Assembly (NCBI GenBank): GCA_033297075.1
Contig: MU858072.1
Coordinates: forward strand, 1-64,000
Direction: 5' to 3'
Source of the DNA: Rhypophila decipiens
Lineage: Eukaryota; Ascomycota; Sordariomycetes; Sordariales; Naviculisporaceae
DNA length: 64,000 nucleotides
Part shown: in pieces, positions 1 to 11,497 of the stretch
How the letters are laid out: the number at the start of each line of letters is the position of its first letter
Numbering within the stretch: position 1 is the first letter of the stretch
Program-made: the position numbers and the translations under genes
Notes under the pieces: generated by a model
The model's database searches: none
Seen by the model: the letters and a program-made list of their open reading frames with translations, nothing else
What the model was told of the DNA's origin: nothing

Positions 1-45
1 CAGGATGAGAGTGGTGAGGAGGGTGTATGGAACTCGGCAGTGTAA
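1..45 (+). CDS. Possible 3' end of a gene entering from the left
   Basis: The first 14 codons read DESGEEGVWNSAV after an initial Q and end at TAA (43-45). The acidic run would suit a protein C-terminus, but the segment is far too short to test. Nothing upstream is visible, the product cannot be named, and it may be chance. Confidence 0.18.
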   Translation, partial: QDESGEEGVWNSAV

Positions 46-3000
46 TGGGCACAGGTTGCGGGGGAGAAGCTCTCGGCGGCTGAGAGTGAGGTGTGTCGTC
101 CCAGAGCCATGGTCTTTATGAGGCTCTTGCGGCTCTGTTTTGGGGTTTGGACAACCATCTAGGATTATGGATACAATAGCTTACGCTTGTGGCCGTTGAA
201 TGAGGCTCGTCATACCTTGATACTCCACATCACCCCTTACAGTACAGCACCTGCTATGCCACACAGTCGTCATCTCATATCATGCTATTCACTCGAATGG
301 GTAAACGACTTTTGTTTTGGGCTGTGGCGTGGTACGGAGGAAAGCGGCGTCCTCGAAAGATATGAACGAGTTCAGACCTTTCCATGGCTCTTTACTCGGG
401 CAGGTACGGCCTTTACACCCGTAGACCATCTCGCACTCTCATCGGTTTGCTCACCTTACAACCATACCCATTGACCGGTCTGGTAATAACGTATATACTC
501 TCTGAAACAAATGCATCTGACCTTGGTCATGGCTGTAAATGCGGTTCAAGGATGACAAGCTAATAACTGTCATCTTATCTATAGACTCTGTCTACGGCTT
601 ACACATATGTATATCAAGCGCTACGTTGTACAAGTCATACGAGTTGAACAATCCCCATTGTCCAACGTCAACTCCAAAGGGGCAACGACTAACTTTCCTG
701 TTCAGGACCTCACTCGTGATCTGTTTGCTTTTTTTCTTCTGCGGCGGCATTGGATGCCGCGGAAGGATTCTCTTCGTCCGACTTTGCGATGCGGCGTGGG
801 CGTGGGGTGGGATTCCGCTCAAGGCGTATTTTCACGATTTGATGAAACTCAGTTCTTTAGGCGGCGCAGAGGTCGTACGTAGACTTTTCATTGTGGGTGA
901 TTTGAGATTGACCTAGGTCAGGTGTTTGTCTCCGAAAAGACCGGTCTTTATGGAGGCCGTGGACCTGATCTACGTCGGTGCCTGAATATCTCCAAGTTGC
1001 CGGGTAACTAACTGGTCAAGAGGATCTGAGGTTCATCATGAGATGGGCGATCCCCTCTTTCCCAAGTATGGTGGATATGAAATCCCAAGGCCAGACAAAC
1101 AGGCCTGTGGCAAATTGAGGTCTATTATCCTGAGCCTCGCTTCCCTGTGAGAGAGAAGCCCATGATAGGTAGGTAAACCGGGTCCAGGTGAGATCAGATC
1201 AGGGATTCCTATCCAAGTCACTCCATACCGTAGAAAGCTTGACTCAAACGGACAGCATTCAACGACGGCGAGGGTGAGGTGAGCAAGACGAGAGAGACAT
1301 GCTGATTTTCACCAGTCCACACCAGGCCTTCTTTTCGGTCTCGCTTCAGGCAACGCTCCTGTCAGAACTCAGATTTTAGTATCCTCTTCAACAATACTCA
1401 TCAAGATATCATAATGCATTTACGTACAAAAGAAAGCAAATCAACCGCTCACAACTTCATCCATCAATATTGCATCTGCCATACAAAACACCAAACAAAG
1501 TAGAGTTCTGACGTGTGAATCCAACTTAAAGCAAAAGACTCGGAAACTTCAGAAAAGAAATTCTAGAAACCCTATCTGACCAACTTCTCTCGCTCACTTG
1601 ATCATCCTACCCAGATTATCAGCGCCGATATGATCTCACATCCGGGGAAGACGGTAAAGGCGCTGACTAACGTTCAAGTTTGCCAATTGTTCAAGTTTTT
1701 CACAAGAAATCTGACCTTCGTCCTTACTTTTGGTCATCTGTCATCCCCCACGACGAAAGACGTTGGATGATGCTCGGAAGAGGCACAAGCTACAAGTAGG
1801 TACGCTACGCAGGCACCGTCGGTTTATCTAGGCACACCATATCATCCGAGATAATTACCCAACTCAGTGCTCCGCGCCGCATCATGTGTTCATACAGAAC
1901 CATCATCACAGATGAAGCAGCATCTTCTGGTATGAATCGTGATAAAAATCACATTCACATCAAACGCCGGTCTTGACATATTCACAAAATTCCCTTTTTT
2001 TTTTTGCGTTCTGGTCCCATTCACATACGTGCTGAAAGGCCGAGGACGGTGCGTGCAGTAGCTTCATGTATGCTTCACCGTGTTCAAATCGAGATGCCCA
2101 AATACAAATTTATTGCCCACCAAGAATGTCGAACTGGTATACCAATTAGTCCGACTTATATATCTTCCTCGAGCGGAACAAGACACCCGCCCACACACAC
2201 ACACACATTCACTTAGGTCCCCGAGATATATATACACACCACTTAATGTGAGTCTATATAACCTACCTCCACAGTGAGGAACACCTAATTAGGAAGGTCC
2301 CGTCTTGGACAGATATATGTCATTCAACTAAGATATATACGTACTCGGTACTGTAGGTAGTCTATGACAATTCAAATCATCACCCAGGACAGCGCCCATC
2401 TGAGCATTTGTATGCTTGGTGTAGCATAAGTTTGAACTTCTCAACAATCTACAGAACCCAAAGAAAGCTTGGTCAAAAAATGCAGTCAAGACAAAGCAAT
2501 CACTAAGCTACAGCCACTTACAAACCGCATCTGATGTAAAGTGGCTGTTTGATCTTGAGTGCAAGTGATATCGGCTTACTGCTCTGATAGGGCCAACCGA
2601 CGGCCTTGGCTCTTTTACCGAATCTGGTATTCGGTCTATGTGCCGCTGCGGTCCAAGTGACCACGTAGGTCCAGTGGATGTAGACCTGGCACCGTACGTC
2701 TGGGTAAGGTTGACTCCCACCAGAGGCAAGGTCGGTTGGTACCTGCACTACGTGAGATTCGAGATACCTTCGTACCTGGCATGTAATCTGCGTATGGAGC
2801 TGAAAGATGACGGCAGGTAGCGAAGCGGGTATGAATGAGGTACGCAGATTGCGACTGCGTATGAGGTGGCAGTTACTATAGAAATATGGGTTCGGGCTGG
2901 TATTCAATTTACGCGGTCAAGTCGACGACGCGTCCGCTTCCTTTGCTCGGATCCCCCACGTCGTCACTCCAATCTCGACTTCTTCTTCTGAGGTGATTGT

Positions 3001-6000
3001 CAACTCAAAAACAGAAGGGCAAGAGTAGCGTACAGTCAAGTCGTAAGTTAAGTCGACGTCTGGCCCCTCCTCATAGCAAGCCGAGAAGGAGGGGCGAATA
3101 GTAGGTAAAAGGAGGGGCAAGCGCGAGGTGAGAGACAAGACAGAAAAGTCTGCCTATATCCTGATCTTCCTATCTCCGCACCCTGTTTTCCGCCCTTGCA
3201 TACTCAGGTAGGCATGCTTGAAGAGGCCCTGTTGGTGGTTTGACCCAGAAGAGAGAAAATGCTCCGACGGGTATGTATTCAAATACATGCATGTATGGAT
3301 ACCTTGTCGGCGACGTTGGCTTGCCAGGGCAATGAGAGGGCAGATATGGGTATGGATAAACTTAGAACAGCCAAGGGGACAAAAGAACGACACAGGTAGT
3401 GTGAAATACTACCTCACCCATGCATCGTACCTCGCGAGATGTAGCGCGTAAAGTGGTTACGCGTGATAGTGAGCGCCCTTCCCGCATCACATCAACTTCG
3501 TCTTTTTGTCATTGGGACTGAACTCCGGTTTGGCGGGACAGGACTGACTAGGAAAGGGGGAATGGGAAATGGGAAAGAATCCCGTCATCTCATCCTGATT
3601 GGACCTTGAGATTTTCATAAGAGCCGAGATATAGGCCGTGGTTGCCCACGGCTAAAAAGACGTGATAATTTCCCAAAGCGGCCGAGTTTGTTATGCAAAA
3701 CCGGGGGACAGGAGACTGGCTGGGCTTGCCCAGGCCCGGAGCGATCGATCCTCACCCCCCCGCCGTCGTCCCCTGGCCTTGCGATTGATGGCGGGTTCGC
3801 CGGATCTCGCTCAGCCTCACAGAACATCTCATAGAAAGTCTGTCGAAGACGTCCGAGCGGGGAGAACACGCGCGGTACTGGAGCCTTGAAGGATGATGGC
3901 GTCGACGGGGGGGAGGTATATGCCGGCGTCATTTACCTTGAAGAGTAAAATGTGGCCTCTGCAAATCAACGCCTGAACGGCAGCATGGTTGAGTGTGGCT
4001 GATGTGCACTGACCTTGATCGTAGCATTGAATTTTGGAATTCCATGAGCTGATGATGAAGGTGCAAAAAATGGATGTCGGTTCTGTGATGACAGATATCG
4101 GGAAGACGGGATGCAGGTACCGGCGAGTCTGACAAAGGAAGGGAGCGGGGGGAGCCTCACATGAACATCAGATGTTGAGATGGTAAGAAAGTTGTTGGTC
4201 CTCCACGCCTCACATGTCTGCTTTGGTACTAGAGTGGACCTACATCTATATCTCGGCTGCCTTGGAATTCTGTTATTGGGTCTCCGCTCCGTGACACGGG
4301 ACGGACGGAGCACCGGACATAGGAAGGCACGCCCTGATTCCAGACACGGCTCCGTCCAAAACTTGCAAAGAAGGCCGAGACTTTGGCGGGGTTGTCTCTT
4401 AGGAAAGAATAACCCGCTTTGTAGGTCAGGTCTGCAAATACAAATCATCTATTCTGCAAGTGCTCGTCGAGACTTCTCGACAGTTCAGGCAATCAGCCCT
4501 ATATCACCGGGCATTAAAGTGATTTACATACGTCAGCTCCAGGACCCCCGGGCGCTTCTAAGCATAATGCTCATTTATTATACCAGGGAAGAACGCCACA
4601 ATCGGCGCCGAGGCAGCAGCATCTGAGCAATGACAGCCCACCAGGCGGGAAGGCATTAAGCATCGACCGGCCGAAGAGTGGCAAGTGCAGTAGTAGCGTG
4701 CTTGTTCTGGTATGAGTTTAGCAGAGGCGGAAATATTCATGACAGAGCGCAACTGAAAGTGTAAATCGGTATATTTCCCCAAGATGGAAGGATCACGAGA
4801 TGGGTCCGGGTACGTACCGCACAGCCAAGTGCCCAACGCCTTCTCGTAATGCTCCGCGACTGGATCGGGAAGCAACTAACGACAAACTTGCTGTGCCCTT
4901 TGGCAGCAGCAACACTGTCGGCACAACCTGCAGAAGAAAGGTAGGCATTTCGGCCAAATAGTCCCCAGGGGGCAAAGAATAATTTGGATTTGTATTAGGA
5001 AAGGGTGTTTTGGTGCAGACCACCTGACATAAGGTGTTATCGTATGTAAGTGGTAGCTCCTGGCTAGCCATAGAGAAATTACAGTACTTGCAATTAACCA
5101 AACTTTTTTCTGTTCTGCAGGAAAACTGAGCGAGTCAAATGATTCGAGGCACTGGAGTCTGGACCTACTTTTATTGCGTTCTCCAGACGTAGTCGTATCA
5201 TGGACGTCTCTAACATGCCCCCCAGACAGTGGCGCGGGGAAGCCCGGTTCAGCCATTTACGTGTCAAGTCGAGAGAGAACGGAAACATCGATCATGACAA
5301 AATTCCCCATTTTTCCTCTCCCCTTCGTTTTTCGCGACAGCATCCCTGTTCCCGAGCACCCCGCGGAATCTGCAATTGGTCTGATGTGCTGGATGGGTTG
5401 GGTAGCACTGTACAATAGGGTACGGAGGATGGGGGAAGCTAGTACACTTTTTTTTTGTTCGTTCCATGTATCCGAACACAGTTAGGATGTGGGGAGGGGC
5501 CGCGGAGGAAAAACATTTCAAGGAACAAGAAAGCCGATGACAAAAATACTTTGCCGGGTGCAAGTGTCTGGTGATGTGGAGATGTGTGCTCGCTGACTGC
5601 GAGCTTTGGAACTGTCCTACCACCAATTGAGGCGCGAAATATTTTGTCTCTTCTGCATATGGAGGACAGTGGTCAGAAATAGATGCCGGAGATTTTTGTC
5701 AAGTTGGATTGATGGATCTCGACTGGATATTGGCGTCGGTTGAGTGAAACGATCCGAGTGCGGGTCCTGAGGATCGCGATGGAGATGATGTGATGATGTG
5801 CTGCTGTTGGTTTCTCTTTTCTGGTTTGGGCAACTTGATCGGGATGAGTGTTTCCAAGGATGTATCTGGATTGTTGACTGATGATGGCCAGGAAGTGAGG
5901 TTGGAAAACAAGTGCAAAAACCCCACAAACCGAATCCGTAGGGTGTCGTCGTCGTCGGACTGTCCCACACTGACGCTACGACCAATTGCGGTGTAGTGTA

Positions 6001-8991
6001 ACAATAGGGTGCCACGCGACCGCTGGTGACAAGGGTTTGACAAGTCTGCGACAGATCTGAGACGGACTAGCCCCTGCCTTGTCCACCTCGACGGGACCCT
6101 GTTCAGCCCACCGGGCCCACTGTTGAAATCCCAAGTGGCTCCGCAACCCGCAAAATCGGCTGCAGTTTGTCTGCACTCTGCAGCCTGCTGCCGTTGACCC
6201 CTGCAGAAGCTTACCTCATCAGCCAATCAGAGCCCGACTGGGGTCCACCTCAACGTTAATCTCAAACCGCAAAGTGCCCCGTGCTGCGCCTCGTCGCGGT
6301 CTTCCTCCAACGACATCTTGACACTTCACTTTTCCTCCGTTCCACTCGCCGTCCACTCTGTTGAATTGCATCCAGCTGTCCAGTGTTCACCACTGTTTGA
6401 ACCTATTCCAATTCCACAAAAGTCCTGCCGACGACAAATCAGCTGTGCAGTTTCGAGTTTCTCTTGCAGGCTTGTCGGAACAGAACAGAACAGAAACAGT
6501 GGAGCGAGCCTCAATTGATCCAACTTTGGTAGGCTAAAAAAAGAGGATTTTGTTTGTCGTCCACTGACCATTGCAGCACTGCTGTTGGATGTTGGTCGAC
6601 CGCAGTTGATCAGTCCATCACTGCTGCTCGGTGTTCAGTTTGACAACAGGCAGAAAAGAGGCAGCCAATTGATCAATCGATCTGGGGATTCCAAAAAGCA
6701 AAAAGAAAAACTCCGACTTGCGCATTAGAATCACCCCCACCAACCAAACCGTTAAAATGTAGAATATGGATGCATACGGATAACGCGGGCAATAGTGTGG
6801 CAAGTCCGGGTAGGTCGCACCTATTAGCACTCTTGTCCCAGACTGCGGGCCGGTCACTTGACTTGGTCCTCGACTCACACCCGGTCGGTCACCTCTTCGG
6901 AGCCGCAATATCAAACCAGCCTTTTGGTCTCCTCGGCCCCGAGACGAGGACAATTCCATACTGCGGCCAGATGGACGGCGGAGGCTGCGAATAGACTCAC
7001 TGACCATCTTCAGCACTGTGCCCGTAGGCGACGATGAAGCGTCTCGAATTTCCAGTCTCTCTCTCCTCGACCTCACCCCAACTGCTGTGGGCTGTGTTGG
7101 GTGAGAAGAGCAGGGAATGGAGACAGAGAGGGGACGTGCTTTTCTCGTCCCAACGTCTTTCTCACCGTACACGATTCGTGAGATGGGGTCCTCCTCTGAT
7201 AATGGCCGGACCTACGGGATGACCGGCCTGGATCGGACAGTCAACAAGCTTGCTCCCCCTTGAGTTCTCAGCTGTGCCGCCTGTCCGTCATCATCAACAG
7301 TCGAAGCCAGGACCCTCCCAAACAGAACAAGGCAAGACCTGAAATTCGGATCTGAGATGCTAAAACGGCGACTGTTGCCGGGGTGTATCTCGTGCCAAAC
7401 ATGCCCGACCGTGATCTCCGCTCGCAAGCCCTGAGTGGGCTTGGCTGAGTGGTAGCACTGGCAGGTTTCTTTGGACCATCTAAAATAAACCTACAACAGA
7501 TTTACCGTGCAGAAGGGCTGTTCATTGTGCCAGGTTGGCTGCCATTCGACGTTTCTGCCCCAGATGGCCCTGTGCTGTGTCAGACAGGTAACGAGATGGC
7601 GGTTCGGTGGTTTGTTGTGTCATCGGTTTATGTCTGTGTGGTCTTGTTTTTCTCTTTATTTTCCATGTCGTCGATTGTTGCTTCTTTTTTTATTTTGTTT
7701 TCTCACAACCAGATCTCGCTGCGTAGCATTTGGTTTGTGCGCCATCAGCCAGATTGCCTCATCATACCGTCGAGGGCATGGACATGAGACAAGCCACCTC
7801 CTCGGTATCTGAACCAAACGGCCCAGCCCAGCCCCAAAGCCTCTGCTCCACTTGGGCCAGGCCCTGTTTGGTATAGCTTCTTTTCTCCTTGACCCCCTTT
7901 GATCCTTTGGGTGGATAGCGATCTCTTTTTGCAGACCGAGCGAGACGACATTGTTTGTTTGGTTTGCTCACATTCGTGCAGTGCTCGCTATTCGCAACAG
8001 GCGGGCATTTCCCTTTTCTTCAACGATTCCTGAGTCCTGACCCGTCCTGACACTCCCCCCTGGTGATGAGGGCTCGTTGCGGCTCCATCTCTGGCTCCAT
8101 CTTGACGTCTTCACCCTGGTCATTTCGACATGGGGGATTTGGAGAATTGTCCAAAAAGAAAGCCTTGCGATCGGTGTTTTACCCTAGTTCTTCAGTAAAA
8201 TTCTTTCCAGAACCAGATCTGACCAGGCCCCTGTCGCTGCCCTGCCCCCCCGAAGTCGATGGGCAGATGCAACGCTGCCCCTCACCATCCTTGCAGCTCG
8301 TCCCCTTTCGAGCAGGCCAAGCAGATTCTCGCACACCACCTGTCCTTGTCCTTCACAGACGTAGGTCAGGTTTGTATCAGGGAATCCGGCTTGGGTCCTA
8401 CCGACGTTCCGAACGTGAACATGGCGAGCTATGGGGGCCCCCCCAGGGGTACAACGGTACTTCCTCTTATACCTCCAGGGTCCTGCACCGCCCCGCTATC
8501 TTGGTGCCTCTTTTTTACTCGCCTTCGAATCGTCCCACACGCCCCCTCCCCCCCAAGCAAGCACTCTGTCTCTCTCTTCCAGTTTTCGACTGCTTGTCAT
8601 CCTCTTCCGCTCCTTTTCTCCCAGAGCCTGTTGGCCATAGACCTCTTCACCCATAATATCGGTCTCTGGTCTATAATATACCAAGAGCTGGCTCTCTTTC
8701 CTTCTCTCTCCCGAACACCGGTGTGGATGATCAACCTGACCCCAACGAGTTGAAGTAACAGCTCACCACATTCCTTTGAACCAGCTTTCGACTTTTGGAC
8801 TGTCCTTTATCGTCTTGGACCCCAGGTCACCACTCCTTTCTTCAATATAACAACACTCTTGCCTCACCGCGAGGCTTCTCATTCCTTGCTATTCTCTTGA
8901 AGCCACCACACCGGCAACAACATTCCACTCCTTATATCAACCTACTTAAGAAGATCCGAACCTGGCCATTGCTCTTCCATTATAACTCGTA
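46..8991. other. Long intergenic region upstream of the Rua1-type gene
   Basis: No recognisable gene was found on either strand in almost 9 kb. Open frames here are short, have unrelated composition and no family motifs. Visible features are a CA dinucleotide run near 2192-2207 and strongly pyrimidine-rich DNA from about 8040 to 8960. The pyrimidine-rich part is typical of fungal core promoter and leader DNA and probably belongs to the gene starting at 9362. Confidence 0.6.
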
Positions 8992-9128
8992 GTAAGTTCA
9001 GCCAGACGGCTCGGGACGGATTTGATACACACATCGGTACCAGGTGGAGCCCTCGACGGACCGCTTGTCCACCGAGAGGGCTCATCTCCGCGCTGGGAGT
9101 TCATGCTAACCTTTGGTGGCGCGCACAG
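8992..9128 (+). other. Candidate 5' UTR intron of the Rua1-type gene
   Basis: A consensus donor GTAAGT (8992) is followed by a perfect branch-point-like GCTAAC near 9104 and an acceptor GCGCACAG ending at 9128. The length (137 nt) and the branch-to-acceptor distance (about 20 nt) fit introns of this genome. It lies 233 nt upstream of the ATG. This is seen in sequence only; splicing is inferred. Confidence 0.5.
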
Positions 9129-9179
9129 CTTGCTTGCGAATATTATAGATTAACCGCACCTTCTCCCGAAAAGACTGGT

Positions 9180-9230
9180 ATGGACATGGACTCCAGCCAG
9201 GCCCAGCTGTACGCCTCCACGCATTCTTGA
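9180..9230 (+). promoter_or_regulatory. Upstream ORF (16 codons) in the leader of the Rua1-type gene
   Basis: ATG at 9180 opens a 16-residue peptide beginning MDMDSSQAQLYASTHS and stopping at TGA 9228-9230, 131 nt before the main ATG. It follows the candidate leader intron, so it would lie in the mature leader. A second ATG in frame (MDMD) follows two codons later. If translated it could reduce initiation at the main start; this is inference. Confidence 0.4.
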
Positions 9231-9361
9231 CACGCCCCGTGAACCTGGAACACTTGGACTTACTTAGATATTATAGACGGCATCAAATACCTTCCTTCGC
9301 CTTCAACAGCCCAAACAACAAGTTCCGGAGAGAGGTCCTGCCGCCTGCCCCGATCATCACG

Positions 9362-11497
9362 ATGAACTCTAGCAAGCAGCCGGTCAAGTTGGAGTCGATC
9401 ACCACGGCGCCGCAAGGGGTATGGACTACGCCGACATCTCAAGGTATGAGACCACGACCGGCAACGATTCACGAGGGCTTCTCGTACTGCATGGGAGAGG
9501 GATTCGAAGGAGTGCCAGCGTGGGACACATCATCTTTCCAGACGCAGCAGACGCCGAGCGATACCATGTCTTCGAGGCCTCTGTCGGTTCACCAAGATTA
9601 CTACCCGGCCACGACAATGGAGAACAGTGAGTATTTCAGTTCTCTTCTTGCTCCCCAAGGTCTAACAATGGCCGCAGATTCGTGGGTACAGAAGCCTTGC
9701 GACGACAGTCTCGAGCTTCATGGGCTGGACTCGGACATGAACATTGGTCAAGCATATACCACCGACGAGGCGATCCCCATCCTCGATCTCAGGTATCCCG
9801 GGCAACCCATGGAGGGAGACTCGATGCCATTCGACGGTAGTTCGCTCAACCAGCGGAGGATGTCGGGCTCGTCATTCACCATGTCGACTTCTGGCGGTCT
9901 CTCGGATATGCAGTCTTACGAAGATTTCTCTGCTGCAATGTCTGACGCCCCCTCGTTCGCTTCGGATTACCCGCCGCCGTCAAACCGAAATTCCATGATG
10001 TCGTCGACTCAGTTGTCGCCTGTTGCCTCGCCACGGATGACGCCGCAGAGCAGATCTGAACTGGTCAGAACGCAAAGCAGAGGACGGGCCTCACCGTCTC
10101 CGCGGCCAGGTGTGCGCGCGGCGCCTTATAGCGTTGACGGCCCGAGGAACAAACGGTGGTCGACTGGCTCTTACGGCACTGCGCAAACCCGCAGGCCTTC
10201 CCCCTTCGTCTACCATCAGCCACACGATGCTTACAACGCGCACGCTCGCATGTCGTCGCGCCACTCGTCGCCTACCATCGCCCATGCGCAGATGCCGCTG
10301 AATTATGGGAACCTGCAAGCAGCCCAGCACCCGTACATGATCAACAATACCCCGGGCTTCCGCAACAGCATGCTTCTTCCGTCGCAGCTACCATCGCACC
10401 ATGGCTTCCACCCCGACATGCACCATCACTTTGAGCCCCAGCCTGCCATGCTTCCTCATGGCCTCTTCCGGATGCTCCAGAGCAATGCTGATCCCCACTC
10501 TCTGCACAATCACTACACCGATCTGTCTGACCCCCCTGATCTGTATGCAGCGCTTCAGGAAGAGCAGCTGCCTCCTCCACCAGAGGACATGAATCCTTCG
10601 GATCCAGACATGGTCCCTCATGAGCAAGAGCTCAGGTTCGAAGGCGATTGGTACACGCCAAAGTGGGTGCGCGGTCATGGCAACAAGCGCGAGGGTTGGT
10701 GCGGCATCTGCAAACCCGGCCGGTGGCTTGTCTTGAAGAACTCTGCTTTCTGGTACGACAAGAGCTTTACACATGGCATCAGCGCGGCGACCGGAAGTCC
10801 ATTCAATGAGCCCCAAGAGACGCGGCGGATGGACGGAAACCCGGATGTATGGGAAGGGCTTTGCGGTAGCTGTAATGACTGGATTGCGCTTGTGAGCAGC
10901 AAGAAGAAGGGCACAACTTGGTTCAGGCATGCTTACAAGGTACGAAGATTTCAGCATTGTCGAACTCGGTCACCTAGGTGCTAACAATATTTCCAGTGCC
11001 ACACGCACCCCAAGATCAAGGATGCCCCCAAGCGGCGGAGAGAAAGCGGCAATACTCGAGTGATGGGCGGTGCCGGTACCATCTCGAGGCAAAAGGCAGA
11101 GCCGCAAACACCACAAATGTCTCAAACAGTGTCTGGCGTCAACACACCTGTCACATCTCAAGCGCCGCCTCCTCAGCAGCCTCTGACGCCACTTCAGACT
11201 CCTCAGCAGCAGCAAGAATCCGAAGGCCAGTCGCAAAAGGACCAGCAGCAGCAGCAGCAGCAGCAACAGACGCAGCAGCCCACGCCACAACACGAGCAGC
11301 AGCCTCCTCCGATACCACCTCGACATCAGCTCCACGTCTACAACCCACACCAACACCAGCAATATCACCCGCATATCCACCCACAACTCCAAATCCAGGT
11401 GACCTCGGCTCCTCAGCAACACCAACAAGTCCACGTAAAGACGCCCTCGGCCATCAGTCCCATGCCCATGGTGCAAAGTTTTCCTAATATGATCTGA
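9362..11497 (+). CDS. Rua1-type transcription regulator (Rua1 C-terminal domain, formerly DUF4451)
   Basis: The model has three exons (9362-9626, 9678-10939, 10997-11497), giving 675 aa. Introns of 51 and 57 nt have GT...CTAAC...CAG signals. The N-terminal 400 residues are Ser/Pro/Gln-rich and disordered-looking. Residues of about 408-512 form the Rua1 C-terminal domain: WYTPKWVRGHG, a WCGICKPGRWL Cys pair, a LCGSCNDWIAL Cys pair and TTWFRHAYKCHTHPK across the second splice. The tail carries a nine-Gln run near residue 591 and more Gln/His/Pro. The domain is named after Rua1 of Ustilago maydis, a regulator of ustilagic acid synthesis; most ascomycete members are uncharacterised. The open frame continues upstream of 9362 without an ATG, so I chose the first in-frame ATG (MNSSKQPVKLES). 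A nuclear DNA-binding role is likely; targets are unknown. Confidence 0.82.

Noticed and set aside
6618..7172. Minus-strand open frame of 184 codons
   Set aside because: Basic, low-information composition with a chance hydrophobic end and no family motif; it is in promoter-like DNA.
8428..8448. GGGGGCCCCCC palindrome
   Set aside because: It is a short GC palindrome in a C-rich leader region with no partner structure; it could be chance.
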